Source of the DNA: Gammaproteobacteria bacterium
Lineage (GTDB): Bacteria > Pseudomonadota > Gammaproteobacteria > Pseudomonadales > Pseudohongiellaceae
Length of the DNA stretch: 40,540 bases
Assembly (NCBI GenBank): GCA_030147705.1
Contig: JASBUV010000099.1
Location: forward strand, 1-40,540
Reading direction: 5' to 3'
Shown piece by piece: positions 12,373 to 19,879 of this stretch. A program made the position numbers and the translations under genes. Position 1 is the stretch's first letter. Every line of letters begins with the position of its first letter. The notes under the pieces were generated by a model. The model saw nothing but the letters and a program-made list of their open reading frames with translations, had not been told where the DNA came from and did no database searches.

Positions 12373-13359
12373 TTGACCGAATCTACCCATCCCTATACAT
12401 CGCTAAGCCCTGATCGCGTCCTGGCCGCAGTCGAATCCCTCGGGTTTCAACCTGACGCCCGTGTGTTCGCTCTGAACAGCTATGAGAACCGGGTCTATCA
12501 GGTCGGCCTGGAGAGTGCGGACCCGATTATTGTCAAATTCTATCGACCTGGGCGATGGACCCGTGCCCAGATTCTGGAAGAGCACGCCTTCGCCAGTGAA
12601 CTGGCTTCCCATGAAATACCGGTGATTGCCCCGTTGGAACTCGGTGGCAGCAGCCTGAATGAGTTTGATGGTTTCGAGCTGGCCGTGTTTCCTCGCTGCA
12701 GCGGACGAGCTCCTGAGCTGGACAATCCCGACAACCTGCTAGTGATGGGGCGCTTCGTCGCACGGATACATGCTATCGGAGCGCTTAAGAACTTCGAGCA
12801 CCGCAGGCAAATGGATCTGAACAGCTTCGCGATTCAGAGTCGCGAGTATTTGTTGCAACACGACTTCTTGCCGGCAGATGTCCGTCCTGCGTATGAGTCT
12901 TTGAGTGCCGATCTGATCGCAGCGATGCAGCAGCGCCTGCAAGACTTCGGCCAGATGAAGCAGCTCCGGATTCACGGCGATTGCCATCCGGGTAATGTGC
13001 TGTGGAATGAAGAGACACCGCAGTTTGTCGACTTCGACGATACGCTCACCGGTCCGGCTATTCAGGACCTGTGGATGATGTTGTCAGGCGACAGGAATCA
13101 ACGGCAGGCCCAGCTTCTGGAAATTGTCGATGGCTACAACGAATTCCATGACTTCCCGACCCGCGAGCTGGTGTTGATTGAGACTCTGCGTACTTTTCGA
13201 CTCATGCATTACAGCGCCTGGTTGGCCCGCCGCTGGGAGGACCCGGCCTTTCCGCTCAGCTTTCCGTGGTTTAACACGCCGCGCTATTGGTCAGAACATA
13301 TTCTCGAACTTCGCGAGCAGCTCAGTGCCTTGGATGAGCCTCCGCTCCAGTTGTTCTAG
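12373..13359 (+). CDS. srkA: Stress response kinase A (YihE/SrkA)
   Basis: A 328-residue protein with the aminoglycoside-phosphotransferase/kinase fold. The catalytic loop HGDCHPGN is at residues 201-208 and the metal-binding Asp is at 220 in VDFDDT. The N-terminus (LNSYENRVYQVGLE) and the overall length match SrkA/YihE, a Ser/Thr kinase that protects against stress-induced death in E. coli. The first start codon in this frame is the TTG at 12373 (an in-frame stop lies at 12334-12336), with no strong Shine-Dalgarno, so translation may be modest. It follows the DUF1820 gene and could share its transcript. Confidence 0.92.
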   Translation: MTESTHPYTSLSPDRVLAAVESLGFQPDARVFALNSYENRVYQVGLESADPIIVKFYRPGRWTRAQILEEHAFASELASHEIPVIAPLELGGSSLNEFDGFELAVFPRCSGRAPELDNPDNLLVMGRFVARIHAIGALKNFEHRRQMDLNSFAIQSREYLLQHDFLPADVRPAYESLSADLIAAMQQRLQDFGQMKQLRIHGDCHPGNVLWNEETPQFVDFDDTLTGPAIQDLWMMLSGDRNQRQAQLLEIVDGYNEFHDFPTRELVLIETLRTFRLMHYSAWLARRWEDPAFPLSFPWFNTPRYWSEHILELREQLSALDEPPLQLF

Positions 13360-13400
13360 CAGCGCGAGAGTTTCCAGAGCGGTAATCGATAGCAGGTGGA

Positions 13401-14351
13401 TCAGAGCGATTCCGCCGCAGGCTCTGCGGCAGGAGTAGCGCTTTCCTGTTTGAGTGCTGGACCGGCGATCTGCTCAGCGTTGGTCATATACACGTGTGGC
13501 AAACCGGATTCCTCTAACCAGGCGATGGCCTCATTTTCCGGTTTCAGCATGGCAATGGTGGCAAAAGAACCTGCCACAGTGCACAGATTCGCAGCCACGC
13601 TCACAGCACGCAGCCCCTTGCTTGGCCAACCCGTTTTGGGGTTCAGGATGTGGCTGTAGCGTTCACCATTCAGCTCAAAATAGCGTTCGTAGTCGCCGCT
13701 GGAAGCGAGGCCGCCGGCACTGAGATCGATCTTGGCCATCATTGAGCGGCGCTCGCCCGGATTTGCAATCCCGACTGTCCACGGCCGTTCTCCTGGTTGC
13801 TCGCCGATTACCGCGAAGTCCCCACCAAGATTGATCAGGCCATGCTGAATGCCCATGCGTCTGGCCATCTTCGCTGCCGCATCAGCGGCGTATTCCTTGA
13901 CGATACCACCGAGATCCAGCTCCATTCCGGCCGGAAGATGCAAACGTTGCCCCTGCCAGCTTAGTTTGTGGAAACCAACGCTGCGCAGCACTTTGTCAAT
14001 GGAATCCTGAGCCGGGATTCGCGCCTGACGAAAATCCCAGAGCCTGTAAAGAGCTCCGGCAGTGACGTCGAACAGGCCTTCACTTTCCTCGAAGCATTTG
14101 AGCGCGTGGTTCAGAATGCCGCGCGTCTCGGTATCAATCTTGATGCCGAGTTTGCTGCCAGCAGACAGGTTGATCTCAGTAATAAAACTGTCGCGTCTAT
14201 AGCGGGAATACTTCTTGTCGAGACGACTGACTTCGCGTGCAAGCTCCTGAATGCGTTGGCGAGCATTGATGCGTGAAGAGTCGTAAATCTGAATTTCGCA
14301 GGGTACGCCCATGGCCTGAAAGCCATAGCGTTTAAGAGTGGCAGTGGTCAT
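13401..14351 (-). CDS. apbE: ApbE family FAD:protein FMN transferase
   Basis: A 316-residue ApbE-family protein. Recognisable elements are MGVPCEI near the N-terminus, SRYRRDS, GLFDVTAGALYRLW, the DLGGIVKEYAAD segment, INLGGD, and the C-terminal HILNPKTGWPSKG that forms part of the FAD/metal site. ApbE enzymes transfer FMN from FAD onto Ser/Thr of target proteins. Most are exported, but this sequence has no visible signal peptide or lipobox: it starts MTTATLKRYGFQAMG. It is the last gene of a four-gene minus-strand cluster, 14 bases after DUF3570. The substrate is probably encoded in the cluster; see the SGAS motifs in DUF3570. Confidence 0.92.
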   Translation of the reverse strand: MTTATLKRYGFQAMGVPCEIQIYDSSRINARQRIQELAREVSRLDKKYSRYRRDSFITEINLSAGSKLGIKIDTETRGILNHALKCFEESEGLFDVTAGALYRLWDFRQARIPAQDSIDKVLRSVGFHKLSWQGQRLHLPAGMELDLGGIVKEYAADAAAKMARRMGIQHGLINLGGDFAVIGEQPGERPWTVGIANPGERRSMMAKIDLSAGGLASSGDYERYFELNGERYSHILNPKTGWPSKGLRAVSVAANLCTVAGSFATIAMLKPENEAIAWLEESGLPHVYMTNAEQIAGPALKQESATPAAEPAAESL

Positions 14352-14365
14352 AAAGCAGAAATTGC

Positions 14366-15529
14366 CTAAAACGTAAAATCGAATCCCAGAGATACCCGGG
14401 TGTAACTGACCAGAGCTGCGCCTGGTTGGGTGACAGCATAGGCAGAGTGCTTGTGATCTGCAACATATCTTTCCGCTGTCAGTGTGGCTGTCCAGTCATT
14501 AATCGACGCGACGATACTCGCACCGCCACTGAATGCACCATAGGCTGAGAGTCGATAATCGCTCGATTGGAATTCAGTGAGCGGTTTGAGGAAGTCGTCA
14601 ATATTCGTGTAGAAATCTGCAGCGGACTGGCTGTAGTAGCGCAGATTGGGAACAAGCTGCCAGCGATTACCAAGGTTTTGATGCCAGGCCACACTCAAAG
14701 TGTGTGAGCTGACTCCAAAATCATCGTGATAGTAACGATAATCCGTGTGCAGCGCAGCGTCTGCATTTACGACGAAATAGCGGTAGGCGCCGCTAAGAGC
14801 AATCTGGGTCTTATTGTCTGGTCGTACATCCCGAAATTTATACGGATCACTGAGAAACCCGGATTGCTCAGTCAGACTGCCTGCCAACTGAAACGTGGAG
14901 CGCTGGTTAATGATCTGGCTAATGCTGATAACGGCAGATGAACTCTGTTTGTCTGCATTGCGAACCCGATTGAAAATAGCGGCATCAGTGGGAAAGATAT
15001 CATCAGCGGAATGGCTGATACCGACAGACACGGTAGTCATTCCTTCGTTGATTGTCTTCTGCCCGGAAAAACTGAAATAGGTAGCGCGATAGTCGTTCTC
15101 TTCAGAATAACCAACAGCGCCCCCGATGCTTCCGTCGCTCAAATAGTAACGCACACCCACAGCTAACTCACTGCGCTCATCGGTAATGCCGCTGGCGCCG
15201 CTCATGTTGATGATTGGGCTGCCGTTCGTGCCTGCGGTCGTAAACCAGGGAGATGCCCCGCTCATGTTTTCATGATTGGCATCGATCTGGAGCGAGTAAT
15301 CGCGACCTACTGGAGTGAGCAGGCGGAATTGATGGACGTCGATGTCATAGCGCTCAAGACTCCCGAACGGAACCTGGGAGCGGCTCATGTCATCTTCGTT
15401 GTAGTTGGAGAATTTGTAGGAGAGCGTGGTTTGTGGCGGTGGTGCATCTCCTGATGCAATGCCCGGTATGGCCAGAGCGGTGCTGGACAGTGCCAGAAGG
15501 GATTTGGAGCGCTGCCGAAAGGGTTTCAT
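14366..15529 (-). CDS. DUF3570 family outer-membrane beta-barrel protein
   Basis: A 387-residue exported protein with a signal peptide (cleavage probably near SGDA, residues 26-29). The body is a series of alternating amphipathic strands ending in aromatic LGFDFTF, typical of an outer-membrane beta-barrel with a C-terminal Phe. It matches the DUF3570 pattern (function unknown). Two identical NMSGAS hexapeptides occur at residues 88-93 and 108-113, exactly 20 residues apart; SGA(S/T) is the core of known ApbE flavinylation sites, and an ApbE gene follows. Whether these serines carry FMN is inference. It sits 21 bases after the DUF4266 gene. Confidence 0.85.
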   Translation of the reverse strand: MKPFRQRSKSLLALSSTALAIPGIASGDAPPPQTTLSYKFSNYNEDDMSRSQVPFGSLERYDIDVHQFRLLTPVGRDYSLQIDANHENMSGASPWFTTAGTNGSPIINMSGASGITDERSELAVGVRYYLSDGSIGGAVGYSEENDYRATYFSFSGQKTINEGMTTVSVGISHSADDIFPTDAAIFNRVRNADKQSSSAVISISQIINQRSTFQLAGSLTEQSGFLSDPYKFRDVRPDNKTQIALSGAYRYFVVNADAALHTDYRYYHDDFGVSSHTLSVAWHQNLGNRWQLVPNLRYYSQSAADFYTNIDDFLKPLTEFQSSDYRLSAYGAFSGGASIVASINDWTATLTAERYVADHKHSAYAVTQPGAALVSYTRVSLGFDFTF

Positions 15530-15550
15530 GGCTTTGCAGAGATTCCTGTC

Positions 15551-15769
15551 TCAGTTACAACCGCAGCCACCACCCGCTGCGCTATTACCTCCGGAAGAGG
15601 CTTCCTTGCTGAAAAAAATATGATCGTTCAATGCGGCTTCGAGCGGGTCGGCGTCCCAGGCCATTTCTTTCTTGGCGAGATAACCCATTTCCCACGGTCG
15701 GACCTGAGTACAACTCGCGAGCAGCACAGCAAGCGCAAGCAAGACGACTGATTTGAGCGACAGTTTCAT
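15551..15769 (-). CDS. DUF4266 small lipoprotein with Cys-Gly-Cys tail
   Basis: A 72-residue protein with a lipoprotein signal (lipobox LLASC, Cys20) giving a mature peptide of about 53 residues. The mature part contains MAWDADPLEAALNDHIFFSKE, matching the DUF4266 pattern, and ends with a glycine-rich GGGCGCN tail holding Cys69 and Cys71. The tail looks like a metal- or thiol-reactive site, or a site for modification. The gene is only 3 bases after tlpA and 21 bases before DUF3570, so the three are surely co-transcribed. Function is unknown; the thioredoxin next door could reduce or oxidise the Cys pair. Confidence 0.85.
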   Translation of the reverse strand: MKLSLKSVVLLALAVLLASCTQVRPWEMGYLAKKEMAWDADPLEAALNDHIFFSKEASSGGNSAAGGGCGCN

Positions 15770-15772
15770 TGC

Positions 15773-16324
15773 TCAGTTACCGGCCAGGAGTTTCTGAATC
15801 TCAGCTTCGATAATTTCGATGTCACCATTGCGAAAGCCCATGTGGACAAGTTTGACTTCGCCGTCCGGTGAAATCAGGTAAGACGAAGGCATGCCAATTA
15901 CGCCAAACAGTTCGGCCGAATCACCGTCGGGATCAGCTGGAATCAGGAAATCGAGTGGTGTATCCAGCAAAAAGTCGAGGCCATCTTCTATGGGGTTGTC
16001 GAGATTGATAGCGACAATTTCGAAGCCCTGATCGCGGTACTTGTGATAGAGGTCGTTATACAGTGGCAGCGAAGTCAGGCACGGGGCGCACCAGGAGGCC
16101 CAGAAGTCAACATAGACGGTTTTGCCCGCAAGGTCGGCCAGGGCAATCTCAGGCTGGTTCTCGTAGATTGATGGCAGCGTAAAATCCGGTGCAGGTTCTC
16201 CTTCTTCAACCGCGTTGACAGTGCCGGCCAGCAACAGCGTTGCTGCAGGGATCAAGATGCTGATGGCCCGGGACTTCAGAATCTGGGCTCTCTCAACCGC
16301 CCACTGTAGGATTTCGTTGCTCAT
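15773..16324 (-). CDS. TlpA-like periplasmic thioredoxin
   Basis: A 183-residue thioredoxin-fold protein with the active site WCAPC (Cys79 and Cys82) inside the WASWCAPC signature. A hydrophobic segment at about residues 21-38 (ILIPAATLLLAGTVNA) follows a basic stretch and acts as a signal peptide or anchor, placing the domain in the periplasm. The 20-residue N-terminal extension before it is unusual, but the ATG is supported by GAGGGG about 7 bases upstream. It resembles TlpA/ResA-type thiol reductases. It is the first gene of the cassette with DUF4266, DUF3570 and ApbE; 228 bases upstream are available for a promoter. Confidence 0.9.
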   Translation of the reverse strand: MSNEILQWAVERAQILKSRAISILIPAATLLLAGTVNAVEEGEPAPDFTLPSIYENQPEIALADLAGKTVYVDFWASWCAPCLTSLPLYNDLYHKYRDQGFEIVAINLDNPIEDGLDFLLDTPLDFLIPADPDGDSAELFGVIGMPSSYLISPDGEVKLVHMGFRNGDIEIIEAEIQKLLAGN

Positions 16325-16552
16325 AGAATTCCCCTCAGGAATCTTGCGTAGATTGTGAACGTATCAATTCAGGTGTTGCCTGAAATCTCGGTTTGCGACT
16401 GAGTCCATGTTTCAACACAAGACCCAGCATAATTAAGAAATCGTTCGACTTCCGCTAGCTCAATCGCAAAACTTGGCAATCGGTCGCGTGTGCCAGTCAT
16501 CCCGCCTCTTTAGAACGCACAGTTCGTGACTGAGTTGACCTGCCCGCGCTGT

Positions 16553-17698
16553 CTAGCCCATGGCAACAGCTGGTTGCCCCAGGAGCCGGATCATTTCCTG
16601 CCAGCGCTTCTTCTGTACTTTCAGCTTGTAGTGGAGCTCTCGATAAGTGTCTCTCAATTGCAGATGTTCCAGCTTCGCCAGGGTTTCCTGGATGCTTTTG
16701 CCTTTGGCCTCATACCAGGCTTGTCGATGCTCGCTCCATTGTTGAATCAGATGCAGTAATTGTTCGTACTCAGCCTCCAGTTTGACACGCCAATCTTCGG
16801 GCAGCCCGAGAGACTGGCATTTTTTCGTTGCGTGCTGAAATTGCATCTCCAGCTTGGCCTGCTCAATCTGTTGTGGGCTGCAGCGCTTGAGATCGCGCGT
16901 CAATCCGACCCACGACAGCACCCTGATCATCCATTTGGTTGGGTCGTAGTGCCACCATTTGATGCCATTACGATAATCCCACTGAAAGGTATGGTGGTAG
17001 TTGTGGTAACCCTCACCATAGGTAATCAATGCCAGAACGGGGTTGTCTCTGGCTGAACTCTGGTCGCTGTATGTCTGCCAGCCCCACATGTGTGCGAGAG
17101 AATTGATCAAATAGGTGACGTGCTGGCTTAGCACCAAACGCAGTAATCCAGCCAACAGGAGTGAAGCGAGAACATCTCCATGCAGCCAGCCAATCAAAGC
17201 GGGTACGCCGATATTCATGATCAGCACCAGCGTCAGGTAGTTGCGATGCTGCCATGCGGCGATCGGATCACGTTGAATATCCTTGATGTTGGAGAAGTCA
17301 TTGCTCGCACTCGGATAATTGCGCAATATCCAGCCGATGTGTGAAAACCAGAATCCGCGGCCAGCGGAGTAGGGGTCTCTGTCGTTATCGTCTACATGTT
17401 GGTGGTGGCGGCGATGGTCAGAAGCCCAGTGGTAAATGTCGTTTTGCAAGGCACAGGCTCCGCCCAGGGCGAAGATAAAACGGATAACAGGATGTGCCTT
17501 GTAGGTTTTGTGTGACCACAGGCGATGATAGCCTGCAGTAATCGACATGCCGCAAAACCCCATCATCAGGACAAAGACCAGCCACTCGAACAAATCATAG
17601 CCATACATGAATCCGTACAGTGGGACCAGGGTGAGCGCGCATGCTGGTGTGATGGTGAACAACAGCATATTGGTCCAGTTGATTGGTGCTTTTTCCAT
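16553..17698 (-). CDS. Delta-9-type acyl-CoA/acyl-lipid fatty acid desaturase
   Basis: A 381-residue integral membrane di-iron desaturase. The three histidine boxes are HRLWSH (58-63), DHRRHH (94-99) and HNYHH (232-236), the stearoyl-CoA desaturase arrangement. Hydrophobic pairs at about 15-55 and 150-200 are the membrane helices, and INSLAHMWG before the third box is also family-typical. It introduces a cis double bond into acyl chains, adjusting membrane fluidity aerobically. The last 100 residues after the catalytic core are rich in Glu, Gln, Lys and Leu and likely helical or coiled coil, an extension beyond the minimal fold. The gene stands alone, divergent from slyX. Confidence 0.94.
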   Translation of the reverse strand: MEKAPINWTNMLLFTITPACALTLVPLYGFMYGYDLFEWLVFVLMMGFCGMSITAGYHRLWSHKTYKAHPVIRFIFALGGACALQNDIYHWASDHRRHHQHVDDNDRDPYSAGRGFWFSHIGWILRNYPSASNDFSNIKDIQRDPIAAWQHRNYLTLVLIMNIGVPALIGWLHGDVLASLLLAGLLRLVLSQHVTYLINSLAHMWGWQTYSDQSSARDNPVLALITYGEGYHNYHHTFQWDYRNGIKWWHYDPTKWMIRVLSWVGLTRDLKRCSPQQIEQAKLEMQFQHATKKCQSLGLPEDWRVKLEAEYEQLLHLIQQWSEHRQAWYEAKGKSIQETLAKLEHLQLRDTYRELHYKLKVQKKRWQEMIRLLGQPAVAMG

Positions 17699-17916
17699 AG
17701 GTAAACCTGCTTCTGATCTCTCTTTCTACCCGTTGCCCGTCGCATTGCCCTGATTTGGCCCGCGATCAGACACCGATAACATTCTCAAAGTCTCAATATA
17801 ACTGAAATTATTGCTACTGCGCCAAATCATGCCAATAATTTGTCTCAATCCTATTATCAGAGCCACTGAGTGCCCGGACTCTCGTGGCTTGCGCTACAAC
17901 AAGAGTGAGAAGTGCC

Positions 17917-18129
17917 ATGAATGACAGGCTAGTCGAGCTGGAAACCAAATTCAGCTTTCAGGAAGATACGATCCAGGAGCTGAATGAAGTCATCATCCGA
18001 CAGCAACGACAGATAGATGAGCTGACGCTCAGGCTCAATCGGCTGGGTGAGCAGATGCTAGACTTACAGGGTTCTGCTTCAGGCGGTCAGTCCTTCTCGC
18101 TTCAGGATGAAAAACCTCCCCACTACTGA
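17917..18129 (+). CDS. slyX: SlyX family protein
   Basis: A 70-residue acidic coiled-coil protein starting MNDRLVELETKFSFQEDTIQELN, the SlyX pattern, with heptad-like leucines to about residue 45 and a C-terminal PPHY, also typical of the family. Function is unknown. An upstream in-frame start 33 bases earlier would add residues without family similarity; GTGAGA lies about 8 bases before the chosen ATG. It is divergent from the desaturase gene and convergent with the cold-shock gene. Confidence 0.9.
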   Translation: MNDRLVELETKFSFQEDTIQELNEVIIRQQRQIDELTLRLNRLGEQMLDLQGSASGGQSFSLQDEKPPHY

Positions 18130-18165
18130 CTGAGTCGAGGCGACACTCGGTATCAGGCCCGACCG

Positions 18166-18561
18166 TTAACCCGCCACGGCGACATCCTCTGCTTGCAAGC
18201 CTTTATCACTCTCTGTGACGGCGAATTCAACGCGTTGTCCATCGCGTAACACTCGGCGACCTTTGCCACGTATTGAGCGAAAGTGAACGAAAATATCTTC
18301 ACCATTGTCTCTGGTGATAAATCCGAAACCCTTGTTGGCATTGAACCATTTGACCTGCCCTGATTCCCGGTCTCCGCTGTCGGTATTTCGGGTAGTACGT
18401 ATTGCTATTAACGCAGACACGGTTGCCACCATGAAGACGCCGAGCAGCGTGACAGGTAACTCTGATAACGTGATCTGAACTTGGTTGTTGGCGAGGAAAT
18501 AAAGCGGAATTGTAGCGATTAGGGTTGTCGCAAGTGCGACAGAAAAAATACGGACGTACAT
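18166..18561 (-). CDS. Membrane-anchored cold-shock domain protein
   Basis: With the ATG at 18559-18561 (AAAGAG about 8 bases upstream) the protein has 131 residues. Residues 3-23 and 36-56 are hydrophobic helices; residues 67-131 are a complete cold-shock domain with RNP1-like KGFGFI (77-82) and RNP2-like IFVHF (90-94). Cold-shock domains bind single-stranded RNA or DNA. If both helices cross the membrane the domain lies on the same side as the short N-terminus, probably the cytoplasm. A longer frame with 47 extra residues lacks family similarity. A repeat-rich leader lies upstream. Its job at the membrane is unknown. Confidence 0.88.
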   Translation of the reverse strand: MYVRIFSVALATTLIATIPLYFLANNQVQITLSELPVTLLGVFMVATVSALIAIRTTRNTDSGDRESGQVKWFNANKGFGFITRDNGEDIFVHFRSIRGKGRRVLRDGQRVEFAVTESDKGLQAEDVAVAG

Positions 18562-18916
18562 AAAATACTCTTTGTTATTGGTTTTATTCAGCAGGGCGAT
18601 CTGATTATCGGTATTTTTGCGATTGCCGCTGCAGACTGCTGTTCGCCATGCATTGCTGAATGGCGTGCTGAATCCTGATGCTATTAAGGCGAAATTCAGC
18701 ACTTCCTAAAATACACTACCAGCATGCCAAATTAAACCTCCGTTGCTCCATAGGAGTGCACCGAAGCGCCCGGATTACGGGGGGTGTAGGAATTTTCAGG
18801 CTTTCAGCTGCGATTCAGCTTGCGATTGCTAGATTACATCCTGAGAGTCGTGCAAAGGTCCCGGTCAGACTCCAGACCGCCATGGCTCAACTGTTGAATC
18901 GAAGAGGATGTAGAGC
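18562..18916. other. Divergent intergenic region with repeated octamer
   Basis: These 355 bases separate the cold-shock and glycine-zipper genes and contain no supportable gene. TGCTGAAT occurs at 18654-18661 and 18666-18673, and its reverse complement at 18586-18593 and 18694-18701: four copies in 116 bases, all in the leader or promoter region of the cold-shock gene. The last two form an 8-bp inverted repeat around 20 bases. A second small hairpin pairs 18644-18649 with 18660-18665. Regulatory or RNA-structural roles are possible. Confidence 0.5.
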
Positions 18917-19438
18917 ATGAGCAGCAAAACGATGACTGCATTGGCATTAGTACTACTGGCAGGCACCGCCCAGGCAGAAACCAGCTTTGAGTATGCCGAG
19001 GTTGTGGAGTCGCGCCCGATTTATCGTGTTGTCGAAGTATCCACTCCGAGCGAGCAATGCTGGGAAGAAGAAATTGCTGTGGATTACCGCCGTAGCGGCA
19101 GTGATTCGAGCACGCCGGTGATCGTCAGCACGATTCTGGGTGGCGCTATTGGGAATGCGGTTGGTCACAACAAGTCGAACAAGCGCGTGGGTACAGTGCT
19201 CGGCGCGGTATTGGGCCACTCCATTGGACGTGATATAGTCCGGAGCAGCAACCAGTCAGGCCACCGTCAGTATGAAGTCGTAGAGCGCTGTCAGACGGTA
19301 TATCAGCAGCACGAAGAAGAACGGCTTGTCGGTTATCAAGTGACCTATCTCTACAACGGAGAAGAGCGTTCAGTGCGCACTGATACGGATCCAGGTGATC
19401 AGATTCGATTGCGCGTGAACGTGGAACCGATTCTGTAA
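18917..19438 (+). CDS. Glycine-zipper 2TM domain envelope protein
   Basis: A 173-residue exported protein: signal peptide with cleavage after AQA (residue 20), then a short variable region, and a glycine zipper at about residues 73-105 (LGGAIGNAVGH and VGTVLGAVLGHSIGRDI), the Rick_17kDa_Anti/YcfJ-like pattern. These domains insert in or associate with the outer membrane; the precise role is unknown. Cys49 and Cys120 or so could pair. The start follows GAGGAT by about 8 bases. It precedes the PepSY and PhoP/PhoQ-like genes on the same strand, 75 bases before the PepSY start. Confidence 0.85.
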   Translation: MSSKTMTALALVLLAGTAQAETSFEYAEVVESRPIYRVVEVSTPSEQCWEEEIAVDYRRSGSDSSTPVIVSTILGGAIGNAVGHNKSNKRVGTVLGAVLGHSIGRDIVRSSNQSGHRQYEVVERCQTVYQQHEEERLVGYQVTYLYNGEERSVRTDTDPGDQIRLRVNVEPIL

Positions 19439-19478
19439 GCGCGAGGCGTTTGCGGAATCCTTGTTAAATTGCAGATTC

Positions 19479-19496
19479 GGGGCGATTCATCGCCCC
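19479..19496 (+). terminator. Small GC-rich hairpin after the glycine-zipper gene
   Basis: A perfect 7-bp stem (GGGGCGA with TCGCCCC) closes a TTCA loop, 40 bases after the upstream stop. Only TTCG follows, with no T-run, so termination would be weak; it might reduce expression of the PepSY-PhoPQ genes relative to the upstream gene. Confidence 0.4.
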
Positions 19497-19504
19497 TTCG
19501 CACG

Positions 19505-19509
19505 AGGTG
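19505..19509 (+). promoter_or_regulatory. Ribosome binding site fixing a TTG start for the PepSY gene
   Basis: AGGTG lies 4 bases before TTG at 19514 within GAGGTGTAAATTG, the best start signal in the area. It favours TTG 19514 over an earlier in-frame TTG at 19469, which would place the hairpin inside the coding region and precede the signal peptide with unrelated residues. Confidence 0.65.
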
Positions 19510-19513
19510 TAAA

Positions 19514-19846
19514 TTGAAAGTATCTGGCGTGACCATCGTGGCAGCACTGTTGCTGGCGACGCTGTTCGCTCCAGCGTATGGGCAAGTTGCACCTCAGGTC
19601 GAGCAAAACCAGCTAGATCGGGCGAACCAGTCTCAGCGTGTTCCGCCGCAATCTCCAACCGGACTCCGAATATCCGACCAGCAGGCCGTCAATCTTGCCC
19701 GTGAACGTTTTCAGGGCAATATATTGCGCATCAGCCTGGTCGGCGAAGGAGCCAATCGACGTTATCAGATTCGCATGGAAAATGAAGGCAAGGTTTTCAC
19801 AGTCTTCGTCCATGCAACCAGTGGGAGAGTGAGCGGCGGTAACTAG
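19514..19846 (+). CDS. PepSY domain exported protein
   Basis: A 110-residue protein: signal peptide (residues 1-23, ending PAYGQ) and a single PepSY domain at about residues 50-105 (ISDQQAVNLARERFQGNILRI, then YQIRMENEGKVFTVFVHATSGRV). PepSY domains occur in periplasmic modulators of proteases and sensors. It lies 33 bases before the response regulator, and PepSY genes are often found immediately upstream of PhoP/PhoQ-like pairs in gammaproteobacteria, so it probably modulates or is controlled by that system. TTG start as argued from the ribosome binding site. Confidence 0.87.
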   Translation: MKVSGVTIVAALLLATLFAPAYGQVAPQVEQNQLDRANQSQRVPPQSPTGLRISDQQAVNLARERFQGNILRISLVGEGANRRYQIRMENEGKVFTVFVHATSGRVSGGN

Positions 19847-19879
19847 CGCTCATGCTGTGGAGCTTCAGGGAGTTTAGCG

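Noticed and set aside
17884-17916. Upstream start for SlyX
   Set aside because: The added residues have no family similarity, and SlyX proteins begin at the ATG at 17917.
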